From the NCBI RefSeq assembly GCF_006542625.1, contig NC_044384.1, forward strand, positions 34,447,349-34,511,348: a stretch of DNA of 64,000 nucleotides, written 5' to 3'. Made by a program: the position numbers and the translations under genes. This document shows, piece by piece, positions 33,150 through 45,190 of this stretch. The notes below the pieces were generated by a model. The model had not been told where the DNA came from and searched no databases. It was given only the letters and a program-made list of their open reading frames with translations. Positions within the stretch are counted from its first letter, which is position 1. Each line of letters starts with the position of its first letter. The DNA is from Nomascus leucogenys. Its lineage: Eukaryota; Chordata; Mammalia; Primates; Hylobatidae.

Positions 33150-33520
33150 TCCTGATCAAATGTTATTAGATATTAAATATGCATTACTGCAAGCATTAAT
33201 TGAGGATTTAATATGCTCCCTAATTAAAGTTTGGTGGCGAGAAGTTCATCATATTTAGAAACACAGTATTAAAAATCCTCAGAAACTTAATAAAATTGTA
33301 AATCGAAATATCTTCTCTGAAATTAATGAGCCAAAATATTATAGCCAAGCAGGAGTCAGCCATGTCTGGAATTCTGAAGGTCATTTGGAGTCATAAAAAC
33401 GCAGTTTTCAGTTTTATGGTTTCAGAACAATAATAAGGCTGAGAAGAAATCTGGCAGGGGAAAAAAATCATCTCCGCTACACACAGCAATTAATAAAAGA
33501 AGAAGCTGCGCGCTAGTGAC
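33150..33520. promoter_or_regulatory. Candidate conserved non-coding element, homeodomain-site rich
   Basis: Repeat-free, AT-rich block with many ATTA/TAAT cores: gcattaattgagg, gatttaatatg, ccctaattaaagt, gaaattaatgagcc, gcaattaataaaag. It closes with CpG-containing gctgcgcgctagtg. The clustering resembles homeobox-bound developmental enhancers. This is motif reading, not evidence of function. Confidence 0.33.
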
Positions 33521-35702
33521 TTAGGTGGAGATGCTAGGTCTAATTGAGAGTTCACGTGATGGGTGGAAGTGGAATGGGTGGTGGGTCAGGGAGGCCTGGG
33601 GAGGGTTGGTGATAAAGAGCAGAAGAAAACAGGAGAAGAGAAGTGTCAGTGATGCAGAGGGAGAAAAGCCTAATATTAATAATAAAACCCATCCAAAAGG
33701 AGCAAGAATCTTCAGCAGAGGATTCTGTCCAGGATCCTGGGGTAGAGAGTCCCACTCTAAGTGAATGCTGAACTAGATGGGATCCCAGTACACATCAGTA
33801 GTAAGACTTTGAAATCCAGTGACCACTGATGGACACATTCAGCCAGAAAGTGGTAATAACATTAAACAGTTGTATTGGTTTGACTCACCCTTGGGTGCCC
33901 CCTAAATAGGCTCAGGGACCTCAGACTCCTTCCTTAACCCATGGGCCCATTTTGTGCCTTATCCTGTCTCCCAAACAAGCAGGATCTCTGCCCTATCTCT
34001 CACCTAGAACTTGCTGTTGCTCCTGAAATCCTTTGGCCTCCCCAGCCCCATCCCATTAGCTTTCTACATCTGGATCAGCACTTTCCCAACCCAGGTCACA
34101 AGTCAGGCTAGAGGCACTCATTTGTATTTGACCACAGACACTGTGGAATGATTCTCAGGGGTAGTTTCTGCCTCTCCAGCAGTCTCTTACAGGCCCTGCA
34201 AGGGCAAGGAAACATGTATGTATTCTCTAACAAAGCATTATTTGAGCCATGTTAGACATGATTCATGTGCCAAAGAAGAGTTACCCCACATTCCTCAATT
34301 AAACAGGGAGCCAGGCTTTCACTCAGAGAGGGTTCATGAACTTCTTGGGCCTCTGAGTCCTCTTTTCCAGCTGTTGAATCCAGACTGGGGCTATATCCTG
34401 ACTGTTATCTACATCTCAGGGTCCCTGGGGTAGGACTGTGTAGTTAGGCTACCCTCTCCTCAGCACCCAGAGTCTTGTCTTTTCTTTTGCTCCCAACACC
34501 AGTTATAGATCTTCCATTCATTGCTTAAAGAATGATCACTCCCTTCCCAATACACAGACCACCCTTCACCTGGGCTTTGCATTTTAACAAGTTACAATGC
34601 CTTCTGCTAAGTTCTAACCATGGAAGTGGCAGAGAAGTCTGAAGGGCTTTAGAACTTTCTTTATACCACTCAAAATATCTAATTTCAGCGTCTATTTAAG
34701 TGCAGACTTGCCTATCCCTTCTTGAAAACAGCTTAGAAACAGACAAAAAACAAAACCGCATTGCTGGCCACAGCACAAAGCAGAATCCTTGTCCATGAAG
34801 GAGAAACAGTGGGCTTGTGGCTCATTTAGTCTCACCATTTCCATCCCTTACGCCATGAGAAACCCACAAGGAATAGTCTCACATTGTTCTTACATTTTTC
34901 TACATTGATTCTTAATAATTTTAGTGGAAAAATCCTTATTAAAAAGTAAAATACATTTTTGCATACTCCCAGTTCACTCTTGCTATGTGTTTGTGAGGAA
35001 AATATATATGTACGTGTGCAATTAAAATTCCCTGCAATGGCTCCTTGGTCTTCCTAGGGAATGGTGGCCCATAGGTTAGAAAACTCTGTTCTACGTCATT
35101 CAGCTTCATTTGTAGAAAAATAATATAAACCCTGAATATTGTAAGCTCCGAGTCATCTCTTCCATCAGTTGGGTTGTCGAATAATTAGAAAAACACTTCA
35201 GTTGTTAATTCATCACCACATCTTGTTAAAGCTTCTGCCGTTTGCAAGACTCTGTGCTAGGCGCTGGAGGAGCAGTGGGAGCATTGACTGGTGGGAACAG
35301 GTGAACCTCACTCTAATATTAGTGTTCCATGGACCATCTTGATTTTTTAGCTGAAACCTTGATCTTTTGCTCAAATGGAAGGAACAAAAACAATAATAAC
35401 ATATTGATAACAGACACATTTACAAAAGTAGCACAGTATGATCCACCTGTTCAACTGGCCTATCACTGATTTGCCAAGGTGTTTCTGTCATAAATATTAT
35501 TAAGATATTCCAGACCCATGAGTATCAAAAATACAAGTCATTGTGGAAGAAGGAGATGCCTCCCCTTATGGCACATCTTAGACACATGTCAAGCCTGTGT
35601 ATGTGCCACCAGGACGAGAGCAGCAGCCAGCATTGGTGACTATTCCCAGCAATGTCCACATGAGGCCCTGTCTTGCCTGAGCTCCCCATCCCTGGACACT
35701 TT
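33521..35702. other. Unassigned unique sequence
   Basis: About 2.2 kb with no exon recognised. 35225-35290 has weak antisense L2 wording ('gactctgtgctaggcgctgg'). Short frames at 33525-33764 and 34218-34433 are unremarkable. Confidence 0.4.
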
Positions 35703-35706
35703 AGTG

Positions 35707-36154
35707 TGTTAAAACAAACTGAATGTGGCCTGAGGACTCTGTATTTCTGTATTTGAGTCCTTGTGGATGAACTGTAACCTAGCTTAATAGTCAGACAAGA
35801 CTGAAAACCTAACTTAGCAGTATGCGGCCGTAACAATAACTGAGTCTTGGCCAATCCCAGCAGCCATACTTCAACCACTCATAGACTGCTAAGTGTTCAA
35901 ACTATGTTCAAATAAGGCAAACGCCAGCTGGTAACCAAGCCAGCTGTTTCTGTACCTCACTGTCGATTTCTGTACGTCATTTCCCTTTTGTCTATAAATC
36001 TTCCTCCACTACGTGGCTGTGCCGGAGTCTCTGTGAATCTGCTGTGATTATGGGGGCTGCCCAATTTGCAAATCGTTTCAATGCTCAATTAAACTCTTTT
36101 AAATTTAATTCAGCTGAAGTTTTCTTTTTCTTTTCTTTTTTTTTTTTTAAATCA
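35707..36154 (+). mobile_element. ERV1-type solitary LTR
   Basis: A 448-bp unit beginning tg (35707) and ending ca (36153-36154), flanked by a 4-bp duplication agtg at 35703-35706 and 36155-36158, as expected of ERV1 (gammaretrovirus-like) integration. Promoter layout is visible: tataaa at 35993-35998, a polyadenylation-type attaaa near 36089, and a T-rich end at 36121-36148. No internal viral sequence adjoins it. The wording resembles LTR8-like families, but I do not assign a subfamily firmly. Confidence 0.85.
35993..35998 (+). promoter_or_regulatory. TATA box of the ERV1-type LTR
   Basis: tataaa in the context gtctataaatcttcc, placed 95 bp before the attaaa polyadenylation-type signal. This is the normal U3/R arrangement of an LTR. 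Whether it is active is unknown. Confidence 0.55.
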
Positions 36155-36158
36155 AGTG

Positions 36159-37867
36159 AAATTTCCTTGATCAACCACAACCTAAGACCCTGGCTTTGTC
36201 ATCTGTTATGCAAGATTGGCTTTTACCCACAGTTACCCAGCACTGCCTGCTACAGGAGAGCTCTTCCTGAGGAATTGTTTTGGTAGCTTGGCTGGTTAAT
36301 GCAATTTGGATATTCATCACTCACTACTTTATATTTTTGTTAACATTTTATGTAAACATGTCCTATCTCCTTACATATTATCTCACATGTATTTTATAAG
36401 TAAAGATGGCATCTAATATATTCTGGATTTCCCATAGTGGATTACTGTACACCAGGCATATGAGACTATAATGAATATTATTTTTCTTTCAATAATAGAA
36501 CCTGAGTGTCTGTTGGCTATAGAAAGAAGACCCAACCCCAGGATTGACAAATACAAAGAATAGATGACTAAAGAAGAAATAAAGACCTCTGTTCCTAGAG
36601 AATGTCAGGAGGGCAGACATTGTGGAAAGATTAGATATTGAGATGGGAAAATAGACAAAGGGCCCAGATAAGGAAACTTGAGGCCTCTGTCCATCACTTT
36701 CTGAGAGAATTTGGACAAAGTTATTTTCCCTCTGGGCTTCAATGACCGCATCTACAGAATGAAGTCATTGGAAAAGCTTTCTGTAGGGCTCCTACTAGTG
36801 CTGACATCTGGTAATTCTTATGGCTCCCATCTGCTTGCAAGCAGTAGTATAGACCAACTCTTATTCCACTTATTCCAACCCACAGCAGCCAGAGACATTA
36901 TCATCTAAAAACTGACCCATTGAAGATCCAACCTCAAGCCATTTTTATCAGTTGTAACAAATATTGCCCAAGAGCCTTGAATGATGCTATATTTTTGAAA
37001 GGAATACCGAGCATCAGAGGCATGGCCTCTTCCTCTTTGAGGTTTCCAGTATAAATGATGAGACAGGAGACTTCAACACAGATGATGATTGTTATGGTGC
37101 AGAAAGGATAAATACCAAACAAGGTGGCCTTGCAAGACCTGCAGGAACCCAACAGAGGGAGTGAGACTTCAGGGCTGGCATTGCAGAGAAAGTTTCAAAG
37201 ACAGGTGACTCTGGGGTGGAATTTCAGAGAAGGGTCTGACCTAAAAAAGAGGAGGATAGACTTACGAGAGAATCACAAGTAAAAGCAAGATGGTGAGAAT
37301 GTTTATGGCACACTCAAGGACAAATAAATGGGCCAGACTGGTTGGGACAAAGGTTTCCAGGGAGAAGTGACAGAAGACTGTTCAGGATACAAAATAATTT
37401 CAACAGAGCAATTGATGTTATGGAGACAAAAACAACCTGGTCAACGGATTGCATTTTCTTTTTTCAAAGCTGTTACTTTGGCTTATAGCTTCACCACACA
37501 CACAAACCAGTTTAATTGAATTGCGCAAAAACAAATTTCTAATATCAGTCACAAATTCTCTAAGCCAAATGCAGGCACAAATGTAGGTGTCTGTGATGCC
37601 AATAACCAGTTTTTCTTAGTTTTTATCAGTTACACCATCTATGGCAAAAGGGTAAGACAGAGAGATGGGGCCTCAGGACACAGGCCTGACATGGTTCTGT
37701 AAATGGAGGTAGCCTCTGGCTAGGGCGGGCGGGACTCCAGGGACTACTTCTGTTGCCTCTGAAAGTCTAAGTTGTGTTTTTCCACTGGAAGTGCTCACCT
37801 CCCACCCCAGCGTGGAAGCTCAGTGGGGCTGAAACAGGAGACCGATGTAGCAAATCATTTGCTTGAG
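36159..37867. other. Unassigned sequence, weak L2 traces
   Basis: No gene recognised. 37140-37400 has loose antisense L2 wording ('tggaatttcagagaagggtc') that I cannot call confidently. Confidence 0.35.
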
Positions 37868-38065
37868 ATGGCAGAGTTGAGAACCACAGTGTCGGGGTTC
37901 TAGTCCTGACTCAACAACTAACTCCATTACATGACCTTGGGTGAGTTCCTCATCCTCACTGAGCCTCAGTTTCCTGATCTCTAAAGTGGAATGCTGTTAC
38001 TCACCCTGCCCACATTACTAGTGAAGATGCTTTATAAAATGGCAAAGTGTGTTAAGAAGAGTGGT
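37868..38065 (+). mobile_element. MIR SINE
   Basis: 'gttctagtcctgactcaaca', 'catgaccttgggtgagttcc', 'gagcctcagtttcctgatct' and 'gtgaagatgctttataaaat' follow MIR along most of its length. Confidence 0.9.
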
Positions 38066-38294
38066 GAGAACTGTGCCTCTGGCCCAGCCAACAGGCAGAC
38101 GATCTGCTTATATAGGAAGTCACATCATCATCTACTTGCTGTCAGCCCCAAATCCTTCCTAGGCTTCAATGCCAAAGTCACAATCTCCCCTTCCTGTCAG
38201 GCAGTGTCTCCTGTGGTATAGCAGAGATATTCATGCACACATCTGCCTCCTTTATCAGGCTGCCAGCTCCTTGGGAGAGGAGCCTGGAGGATGC

Positions 38295-38535
38295 AGAGCA
38301 TAGGTTCCCATTAGACATCATTGGGTTGAAATCCAGGGTCTAACTCATACTAGCTGTGTGATCTTAGGCAAGGAATGCGCTTCCCATCTATGTTTCTACT
38401 TCTTCATCTGTAAAATGAGGATAAAGTAGAACCTACCTCAGAGATGCTCCGAGGATTAATCATGTATGTGAAATGCTTAAAAGAGTGCCTAGTTTATAAG
38501 ATTAAAGTAGTCAACATTAGCTATCAATTATTTTT
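38295..38535 (+). mobile_element. MIR SINE, near full length
   Basis: 'gttgaaatccagggtctaac', 'tagctgtgtgatcttaggca', 'tcttcatctgtaaaatgagg' and 'agaacctacctcagagatgc' through 'gagtgcctagtttataagat'. Confidence 0.92.
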
Positions 38536-38734
38536 ATTTATGGAAAAAAAGTGCTTTTTAAAAAACTTCACATCCCCTGCATCATCTAGCCCAGTGACCT
38601 GCACATAATGGGTAATGAACTTTTATTGATAAAGCAGATAAATGACTACAAGTCAGGATTGTCATTAGTTTCACGTGAAATGGAAAATAAATTCTGCAAC
38701 TTCTTAGGACTTGAATTTGGGAGGGTTCAGCAGA

Positions 38735-38950
38735 ACAGCATATTGGTTAATTACTAGAACTTGAGACAGACACAGCAGGCTCTGTCATTTAACTGGCTGT
38801 GCAAACTTGAGCCAGTTACTTAACCTCTCTAAGCCTTAGTGCCTTCCACTGTAAAATGGAGATACAACAGTCCCTAACTCACTAGTCCTGTTGAAAAATG
38901 GAAAGAGATGATAAACATACAACACATAGGAGCCTGCAGCCCCTCAGAGA
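38735..38950 (+). mobile_element. MIR SINE, near full length
   Basis: 'acagcaggctctgtcattta', 'gccagttacttaacctctct', 'aagccttagtgccttccact' and 'gtaaaatggagatacaacag'. Confidence 0.92.
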
Positions 38951-39385
38951 GGGCTCAACACTGACCAGAAGGATAACTGTGATGAAGAACAAAGTGAGGC
39001 CAGACAGGATGGTCAGTCTTGTTTTTTTCCTTTCTCATGATAGCCTTCTCTTTTGAAACGTACCCAGGTCAAACCTAGGCCTTGCCCTGAGACGGACACT
39101 TAAGGATGTCTGACTAAGATGTCTGAGAGGCTCCTTCTCTTGCTGCCCAAGATGCATAAGGTGAAACCACAAACCTAATTACCAGCCAAATAACTAAAAT
39201 ATCACCCCCTTGCATGTCTTCACCCCAGCCGCAAGCATCAGCACCAATGGGGACAGCCTCAGAGAACAGGCCAAGACACGACAAGTACTAGAAACTTTCT
39301 GCCTCTCTCAGGCCAGGACTTGAGACAAGAAATGGGGTGGAGAGGACTTGGTGTTGCTGCCTTTTCCTCAACTGCATTTTAAAGT
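38951..39385. other. Unassigned sequence
   Basis: No gene or repeat recognised. Confidence 0.4.
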
Positions 39386-39396
39386 AAGAAGGATGT

Positions 39397-39725
39397 GCCG
39401 GGCATGGTGGCTCACACTTGTAATCCCAGCACTTTGGGAGGCCGAGGCAGATGGATCACCTGAGGTCAGGAGTTCAAGACCAGCCTGGCCAACATGGCAA
39501 AACCCCGTCTCTACTAAAAATACAAAAATTAACCAGGTATGGTGATGTGTGCCTGCAGTCCCAGCTACTTGGGAAACTGAGGCAGGAGAATCACTTGAAC
39601 CCGGGAGGCAGAGGTCGCAGTAAGCTGAGATTGTGCCACTGCACTCCAGCCTGGGTGACAAAGCAAGACTCCATCTCAAAAAAACAAAAAAACAAAAAAA
39701 TAAAAAAACAAAAACAAAACCGATA
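39397..39725 (+). mobile_element. AluS, full length
   Basis: 'gccgggcatggtggctcaca', 'gcaaaaccccgtctctacta' and 'ctgcactccagcctgggtga' then a tail patterned as caaaaaaa units. The target duplication aagaaggatgt lies at 39386-39396 and 39726-39736. Confidence 0.96.
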
Positions 39726-39736
39726 AAGAAGGATGT

Positions 39737-39770
39737 TTGTGTGTGTGCATGCGTGCATGTGTGTGTGCAC
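39737..39770. repeat. Alternating TG/CATG purine-pyrimidine tract
   Basis: gtgtgtgtgcatgcgtgcat continuing as gtgtgtgtgc directly after the Alu target duplication. Alternating purine-pyrimidine DNA of this kind can adopt Z-form. Confidence 0.85.
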
Positions 39771-41519
39771 CCCTGGCTTTTCCTGGGAGCTAATCTGTGT
39801 CGAAGGACAACGAAAAAGATGGCAAGAAGACAACAGGCAACCTGGCATGCAAAGCATTGCTCTCTAATTCCCAGTCTTTACATAGAACATTAGAAACTTG
39901 CTAATGTGCAGGATGCTGGAACTCTCTAAAAAGAAAGGGATTCTCATTTACCAGGGGCAGCTTGGCCTCATCAGCAGTTACTGTGGAGCTTGAATATACC
40001 CCACTGGTTTATGTATTAGGAGCTGATCTATCTTCCGGTGAACAGTGCCTATTCAGAACCCAGGCCGAATGCTGTATCTCTTTTACCGAATTCCTAATGT
40101 GTCAAAGAATCTAATTTGCAAAGCAAAACTACCTTTTAGCCAGAAGGCTTGTGTTTGGCTTTATCAGTTATTCTGCATTTTTTTTTTTAACAGCTAAATA
40201 ATGGCTTTTCAACCAATGGGTCAAGTAACTCAGCTCCAGACTGTGTCTTTGAAAACACAAACATTTTGAGAATTGTTTCTTCCTTGAGAATGAGAAAGAT
40301 GTCATTGTCATATTTAAAAAGGAATAAAACCAGGTCTTTGGGGGCACAAGGTCCCCCACTCCTCCCATTGAATTAGGTCAGAGAATCCCCTTTCCTTCTC
40401 TCCCAGAGAATCATAGAGAAGGCTGAGTGTAGGAGAGATTTAAATTGGGTATCTTTATTTAACTTTCCATTTTCATAATTAGAATGATATTAATATACAA
40501 TCAAACGTTAATCACATTCTGATGTGTGCTAACCTCCGTTGAAAGCCAGTAGACAGATGGTCTTTGATCAGGTTTACTAATCTAAACAGGAGGCAGGAAA
40601 ATTAAGTGATTAGGGCCATGGGCTGGGGAATGAAAATCGGGCTAAAGGGGCCTCAAGGAAAGAAAATTCTATGTTGAAATGATCTGATCGGAAGGGAGTA
40701 AACAGGTCTTCACACCACACTTCTTGCTACGCCCTTGGATTGGTGTAGCCTGGACTCCCAATAGATTTTTGCATGCTACGTGGTTATATTTGCATCAAAG
40801 GGGAAACAAGCAAGCAGACCACTTAAAATAAATGGGTATTTCATGAGCCTTTTCTCTAAGTAACAGCAACAAGCCTGTCCCTGGATCTGGCTTTTCCCAT
40901 GTTGCTTCACCAATTACTGGGATGTCTCCTTGAACAAATGGTTCTGGAACACATTTTCCTAAATCTTAAATGATCTCTCTTGCTATTTTACAGGGAATGG
41001 TGTTAGGAATTTTTTTAAAAAAAGATGCTTATGTGCAGTTAAAGGGAATAAATATTCAGAAGATATTATGATTATAGGTTTTCATTGCTATGTGGCTTGA
41101 TGAAGTAAATTTGTCTTTGAAGGATTGTTCCATTTACCTTTAAAATGGAGACACAGGCATAAAGTTTAAAATGCCTCTTTGTCTTTAAAGTGAACTTCTT
41201 TTGACCTTTTGAGTGAGTGGCTTGTCACATTTTATCTGTCTCCTGAATAGGATTGTAAAGTCTCTCCTTCAGAGTGATGCCCATACCCAGCAGCCAAGCC
41301 ATGTGGTCAGTTCCATGGGTTGGTTGGGTGCCTGCTATTTGCAGAAACACCTGACCTGGACCCTGAAAAAGACTGGTCAAGATGTCTCTATTTGTCCAGC
41401 CGGGAATGGTGTCTCTGGTCATTCAGGAACTGACTCTAACATGTTTAACAATGTAAAGTTTAGGACATGCGTCTTTATGTACATTTTTTTTCCAGTGAGC
41501 CATCCCAGCAATCCTGTTG
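39771..41519. other. Unassigned unique sequence with possible constrained blocks
   Basis: No gene recognised. 39960-40190 and 40430-40660 are repeat-free; the second holds ataattagaatg, acgttaatcac and gattag-type cores plus tttgatcagg. A 118-codon frame at 41213-41569 has no family signature. Confidence 0.35.
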
Positions 41520-41665
41520 GATCAATCAAGTGGATATATTTACTTCCATTTTGTAGATTAAGCAATTGAGACCCAGGAAGATCAAGTGATTTGTCCTAAA
41601 TCCATAGCTAGCAGGTAATGGAGTAGGGACTAGGACTGGGTGACTTCCAGTGCAGAGCATCCAGG
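41520..41665 (-). mobile_element. MIR SINE, antisense
   Basis: 'tacttccattttgtagatta', 'agcaattgagacccaggaag' and 'ccatagctagcaggtaatgg' are antisense MIR core and 5' part. Confidence 0.8.
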
Positions 41666-42804
41666 CTGACATGCTACCCACTCATCTTTACCAGCAAAAC
41701 ATTCTCATCCATATTAGTTCTTAGAAGACACAGTCTTCAAAATGCCATCCTGGATAAGAATCCTGTCAAAGGATGCTAACCAAATCTGGCCTGATTTGAT
41801 GCCAGCTCTGTCATTCATCTCTATTGTTAAACTAAGCTGTAATTGATACATAAAAGATGATGATTACACTGAATTAGGCAACATATCAAGAGAAATCACA
41901 GTTTCAGACTGTCTTTCAATAGTTGCTACACCTTCAAGAAATACCACCTTCTAACAAGGCATTATTGGGTGAATAGTCTATCTACACATCACCCATGATC
42001 TCTTCTATTGATTGTTAATGTCCAATATCTTTCTTCTTCCATTTGCCAATGATACAGTTCCTATTCATCTTCCAGCCTTCTTTCCTTCTTCCAGCACTGT
42101 ACTTTTATTGTTTTCTTCCATAGGGGAGCATGTAACTTTAAATCAAAATAAGTGGCAGAATAATAGAGGGTCTCACATCTGGCTTCCTGACTCAGTATCA
42201 AAATATCTTACAAGGCCTCAAAAAGAAGCTATCAAAGAGGCATAAAGGAAACAATAAACATGAAAAGAACAATAGGATATTTGAAAAGGAGAGAAATATC
42301 TCAGCCAGCAGAGACTGACATTTTTAGGATGGTTACCCTGGGAAAAATACATTCAGAAAAGAAGTTGTCATACATTTTTCTTCCTAAACTGGGGAAGTCG
42401 AGATTACTGCTCTTCCGAAACAAGCTTCCATCACTTTCCCTGAAAACAGACCCTAGGGACTGTCTTACTTCTACCAGTGGGCCTAGAGAGCTGTCTGGGG
42501 TGCCTAGCAGGGGAATACAGTTACTTATAATTAATGAGCCCAACAGCAATATTCCAGAGGGAAGACTGACTCCCTGATCCAGCATGTAGTTTGAGGTGGT
42601 CACCTGAAAGATGGAAAGGACCAGGAGATTGGCTTAGCTAATCCTAAGATACTTCATTAACCCCTGGGTGCCAGATGTTCTAACCAGGTTAGCTTCACAT
42701 CTTGGCTCTCTATTTAATGCTAGAGAAACATTCCTGTCAATCTGGTATTCAATTATATCCCAACTTACCTTAATCCCTGAATAAAAAGCTGATGTCTCTG
42801 ACCA
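41666..42804. other. Unassigned sequence
   Basis: No gene recognised. A 105-codon plus frame (42260-42577) and a 100-codon minus frame (42301-42603) overlap each other and have no domain. Confidence 0.4.
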
Positions 42805-42885
42805 GCAGAGAAGTTTGAGGATCTTTGGAAGGCAAGAACTGTTCTTTCCTACATTTATACCTATCCCACCTCATGCCAGGACCTG
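42805..42885 (+). mobile_element. L2 3' terminus
   Basis: 'ggaaggcaagaactgttctt' and 'catgccaggacctggcacag' match the L2 end. Confidence 0.6.
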
Positions 42886-42929
42886 GCACAGGAATGAACT
42901 CTGAGGTTCCCCTCTCCTTTATTTCATTT

Positions 42930-43040
42930 TGGAGGCAGGGTTCTTAATCTATTTACCTTTGTTTCCCCCAGAGCCCAGTGCAAAGCCTTGCACATTATGG
43001 ATAGTTATCAAATATTTGCTGAGTTGCATGTCTGGTGCTC
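42930..43040 (+). mobile_element. Second L2 3' terminus
   Basis: 'ggaggcagggttcttaatct', 'agagcccagtgcaaagcctt' and 'atcaaatatttgctgag' repeat the L2 end pattern 120 bp after the previous copy. Confidence 0.7.
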
Positions 43041-43129
43041 AATTAAGCCTTGTTTAATGCAAATAGAAGGTGAGGCTTCAAAAATTACTTCCAAACCTGC
43101 CTCTGACAAAAACAGCTAAGAAATAGTAA

Positions 43130-43345
43130 GAGTAAAAATATAGCTCATACTCACTACCTACTAGATTGAGTACTCACTATCTACTAGATTCCTCATGAAG
43201 TATCTTCCTTTCCTTATAGTATTTATGCTCACAACAGCCTCTTGAGGTCAGTATTAGTTACCATTCCCATTTTGCAGATGGGCAAATTTAGTGGTTAATG
43301 CAGTCGTATAGCTAAAGTCAGGATCTAAAAACGTGTTTCTTTGAC
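43130..43345 (-). mobile_element. MIR SINE, antisense, with internal duplication
   Basis: 'tatgctcacaacagcctctt', 'attcccattttgcagatggg' and 'gtcgtatagctaaagtcagg' are antisense MIR. The outer part contains a 23-bp tandem duplication at 43148-43170 / 43171-43193. Confidence 0.8.
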
Positions 43346-44358
43346 AAAAGAGACCGGAAGGAAAAAGTGTAAATCTAGTCTTTCACTCACTTCTGGGGTC
43401 CTTCAGATAGTTCCCATAGCCAATGTGATTGGTGGTGCAGAAATCAGTTATCAAGGTGAAAAGGCAGGCTTCAGAAAGATAAGGCCTGTAAAAATGGACT
43501 GAACATGACATGCCTCGCTGGGAGGACTGATGGAAGGGATTGAGATTGCTTCCGAGAAATTTGCTGATTCTTATCCGTCAGTGACTGTACCCTGACCTCT
43601 TCTAAGGAAACACATCTAGGAAATGTTTGTAATGGGCGCTTTACTAGTTCTCCTCTTCAGTGGTGGAAAGCTGAAGACTGGGAAGAGAATGGACAGCTAC
43701 TTAATGATGCCCTTGGGCAGCCATATGACAACTCATAATAATGCTCGTCATGGTCACAGTCACAACTGCAACTGCAAGTGGAGGGTCCGGGGACTTAGAG
43801 GACTGTGAACAGCTGCATTTTCCACGAGTATTCCCCTATTCCTAAAAAAAAAAAATGCTTTAAAAATGTATATTAATTACTTGTTAAGGGGATGCTGTGT
43901 GAATGGACAATGGGGAACCAATTTGAGAAAATAACCCATCATTGGTCTATATCACAGTCTCCCAGTGGTCCAAAACAGAATGGGAAAGGCCTGCCCCTCT
44001 GTGCCAGGAGTAGCCTGGGGAATCAACTCCAGCCCCACTTACCACTTTGCTCTGCAAGAGCAGGCTTTCTTATTAGCTGCTGCCCTTGAAGTGTGGGCTC
44101 GCAGCACATTACCTGTCCACTGGAGGTAATCGATGTATGTAAATGAGTAAAGGAATGAAACAATAAGTATCATGGTTCATTAAGGATTCACTTTAAAGAA
44201 TGTTGTATGCTTTCAAAAACTGAAAAACAAATATACATATTTCAAATGTTTTTTTTGAAAAGCTTTAAAATGAACTGGGTTCCCCAAACTGCATTTCACG
44301 GATACTGCCATGTGTTTGGTCAAAAACTGAGTGGGGATGGAGGAAGGTCCAAGATCAA
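43346..44358. other. Unassigned sequence
   Basis: No gene or repeat recognised. A 12-A run lies near 43843-43854. Confidence 0.4.
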
Positions 44359-44704
44359 CTGAGCTTGAAAACATAGTTAAATCAAGACAAGCCTGATCTT
44401 TAAAGTGGGATTCCAGGTTTGTAAGATGCCAGTGTGCAGTGTGTTTCTTTACAAAGAGGTTGTATTGTGCAGCCAAATATATTTGATCGTGGAAAATCGT
44501 TTTCAAGTTATACCCATTAACATTTGCAAAACTCTTCTGCAGAAGACAACATAGCTTAGTAAGCACTTAAAAAATGTATGGGGCCCAAGCATGCCACGTT
44601 GCATATTAGTTATCTTTTATACACTCCTTCCAGAAATTCTACAATATCTGTATAGTTCTAGAAGATAACTGAGTGAGATGCAAAACAAATAACAGCTTGT
44701 TTTT
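44359..44704 (-). repeat. Left arm of a large inverted duplication
   Basis: The reverse complement of this segment aligns to 45191-45536 without gaps that I can see. I count about 22 differences in roughly 345 positions (about 94% identity), mostly transitions, several of them CpG to TpG. The sequence matches no repeat family I know. An antisense frame (44213-44566) crosses it. Confidence 0.93.
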
Positions 44705-45190
44705 GTTCTTAAATGTCTTACAATTGAACAGGAACAGTTAATCTAACATTAATACTAGCTAATATTCACACCTTAAATTGACAAAGGATATACAAAATAC
44801 AGGATGTTTTCACAAGAAAGAAACTGTATTTAGAAGTTAAGAGAAGTAAATAAATTAGTCTAAGCCCTATGGCATAGCTGAGAAGTTACTTTCTTCAGTA
44901 AAAATCTAATACTTGCTTAATCACTCTTTCTATATATATATATATTCCCACACAAGGGAAAAGCAGAAATGAAAATATCTGGCTATTTGATATTTTAATA
45001 CATATTTACATTTCTGAAAAATGTGAAGACTCATTCTATGTGGAGGGTGTCCTTTGATAACTAACCACTCACATGAATGGTAAAAGAAATGACCCTTTTA
45101 AGACAATATCTAGTTTTCACCAAAGGTGAGGGATATGGTGAACTCTTCCCTTGATCCCACCCACTTTCTTTAAATTCTGTTTAAATTCTG
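44705..45190. other. 486-bp spacer of the inverted duplication
   Basis: AT-rich, not similar to the arms. It has a (TA)n at 44931-44944 and, at its right edge, a short tandem copy tttaaattctg. No transposase, target duplication or known element is visible in it. Confidence 0.8.
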
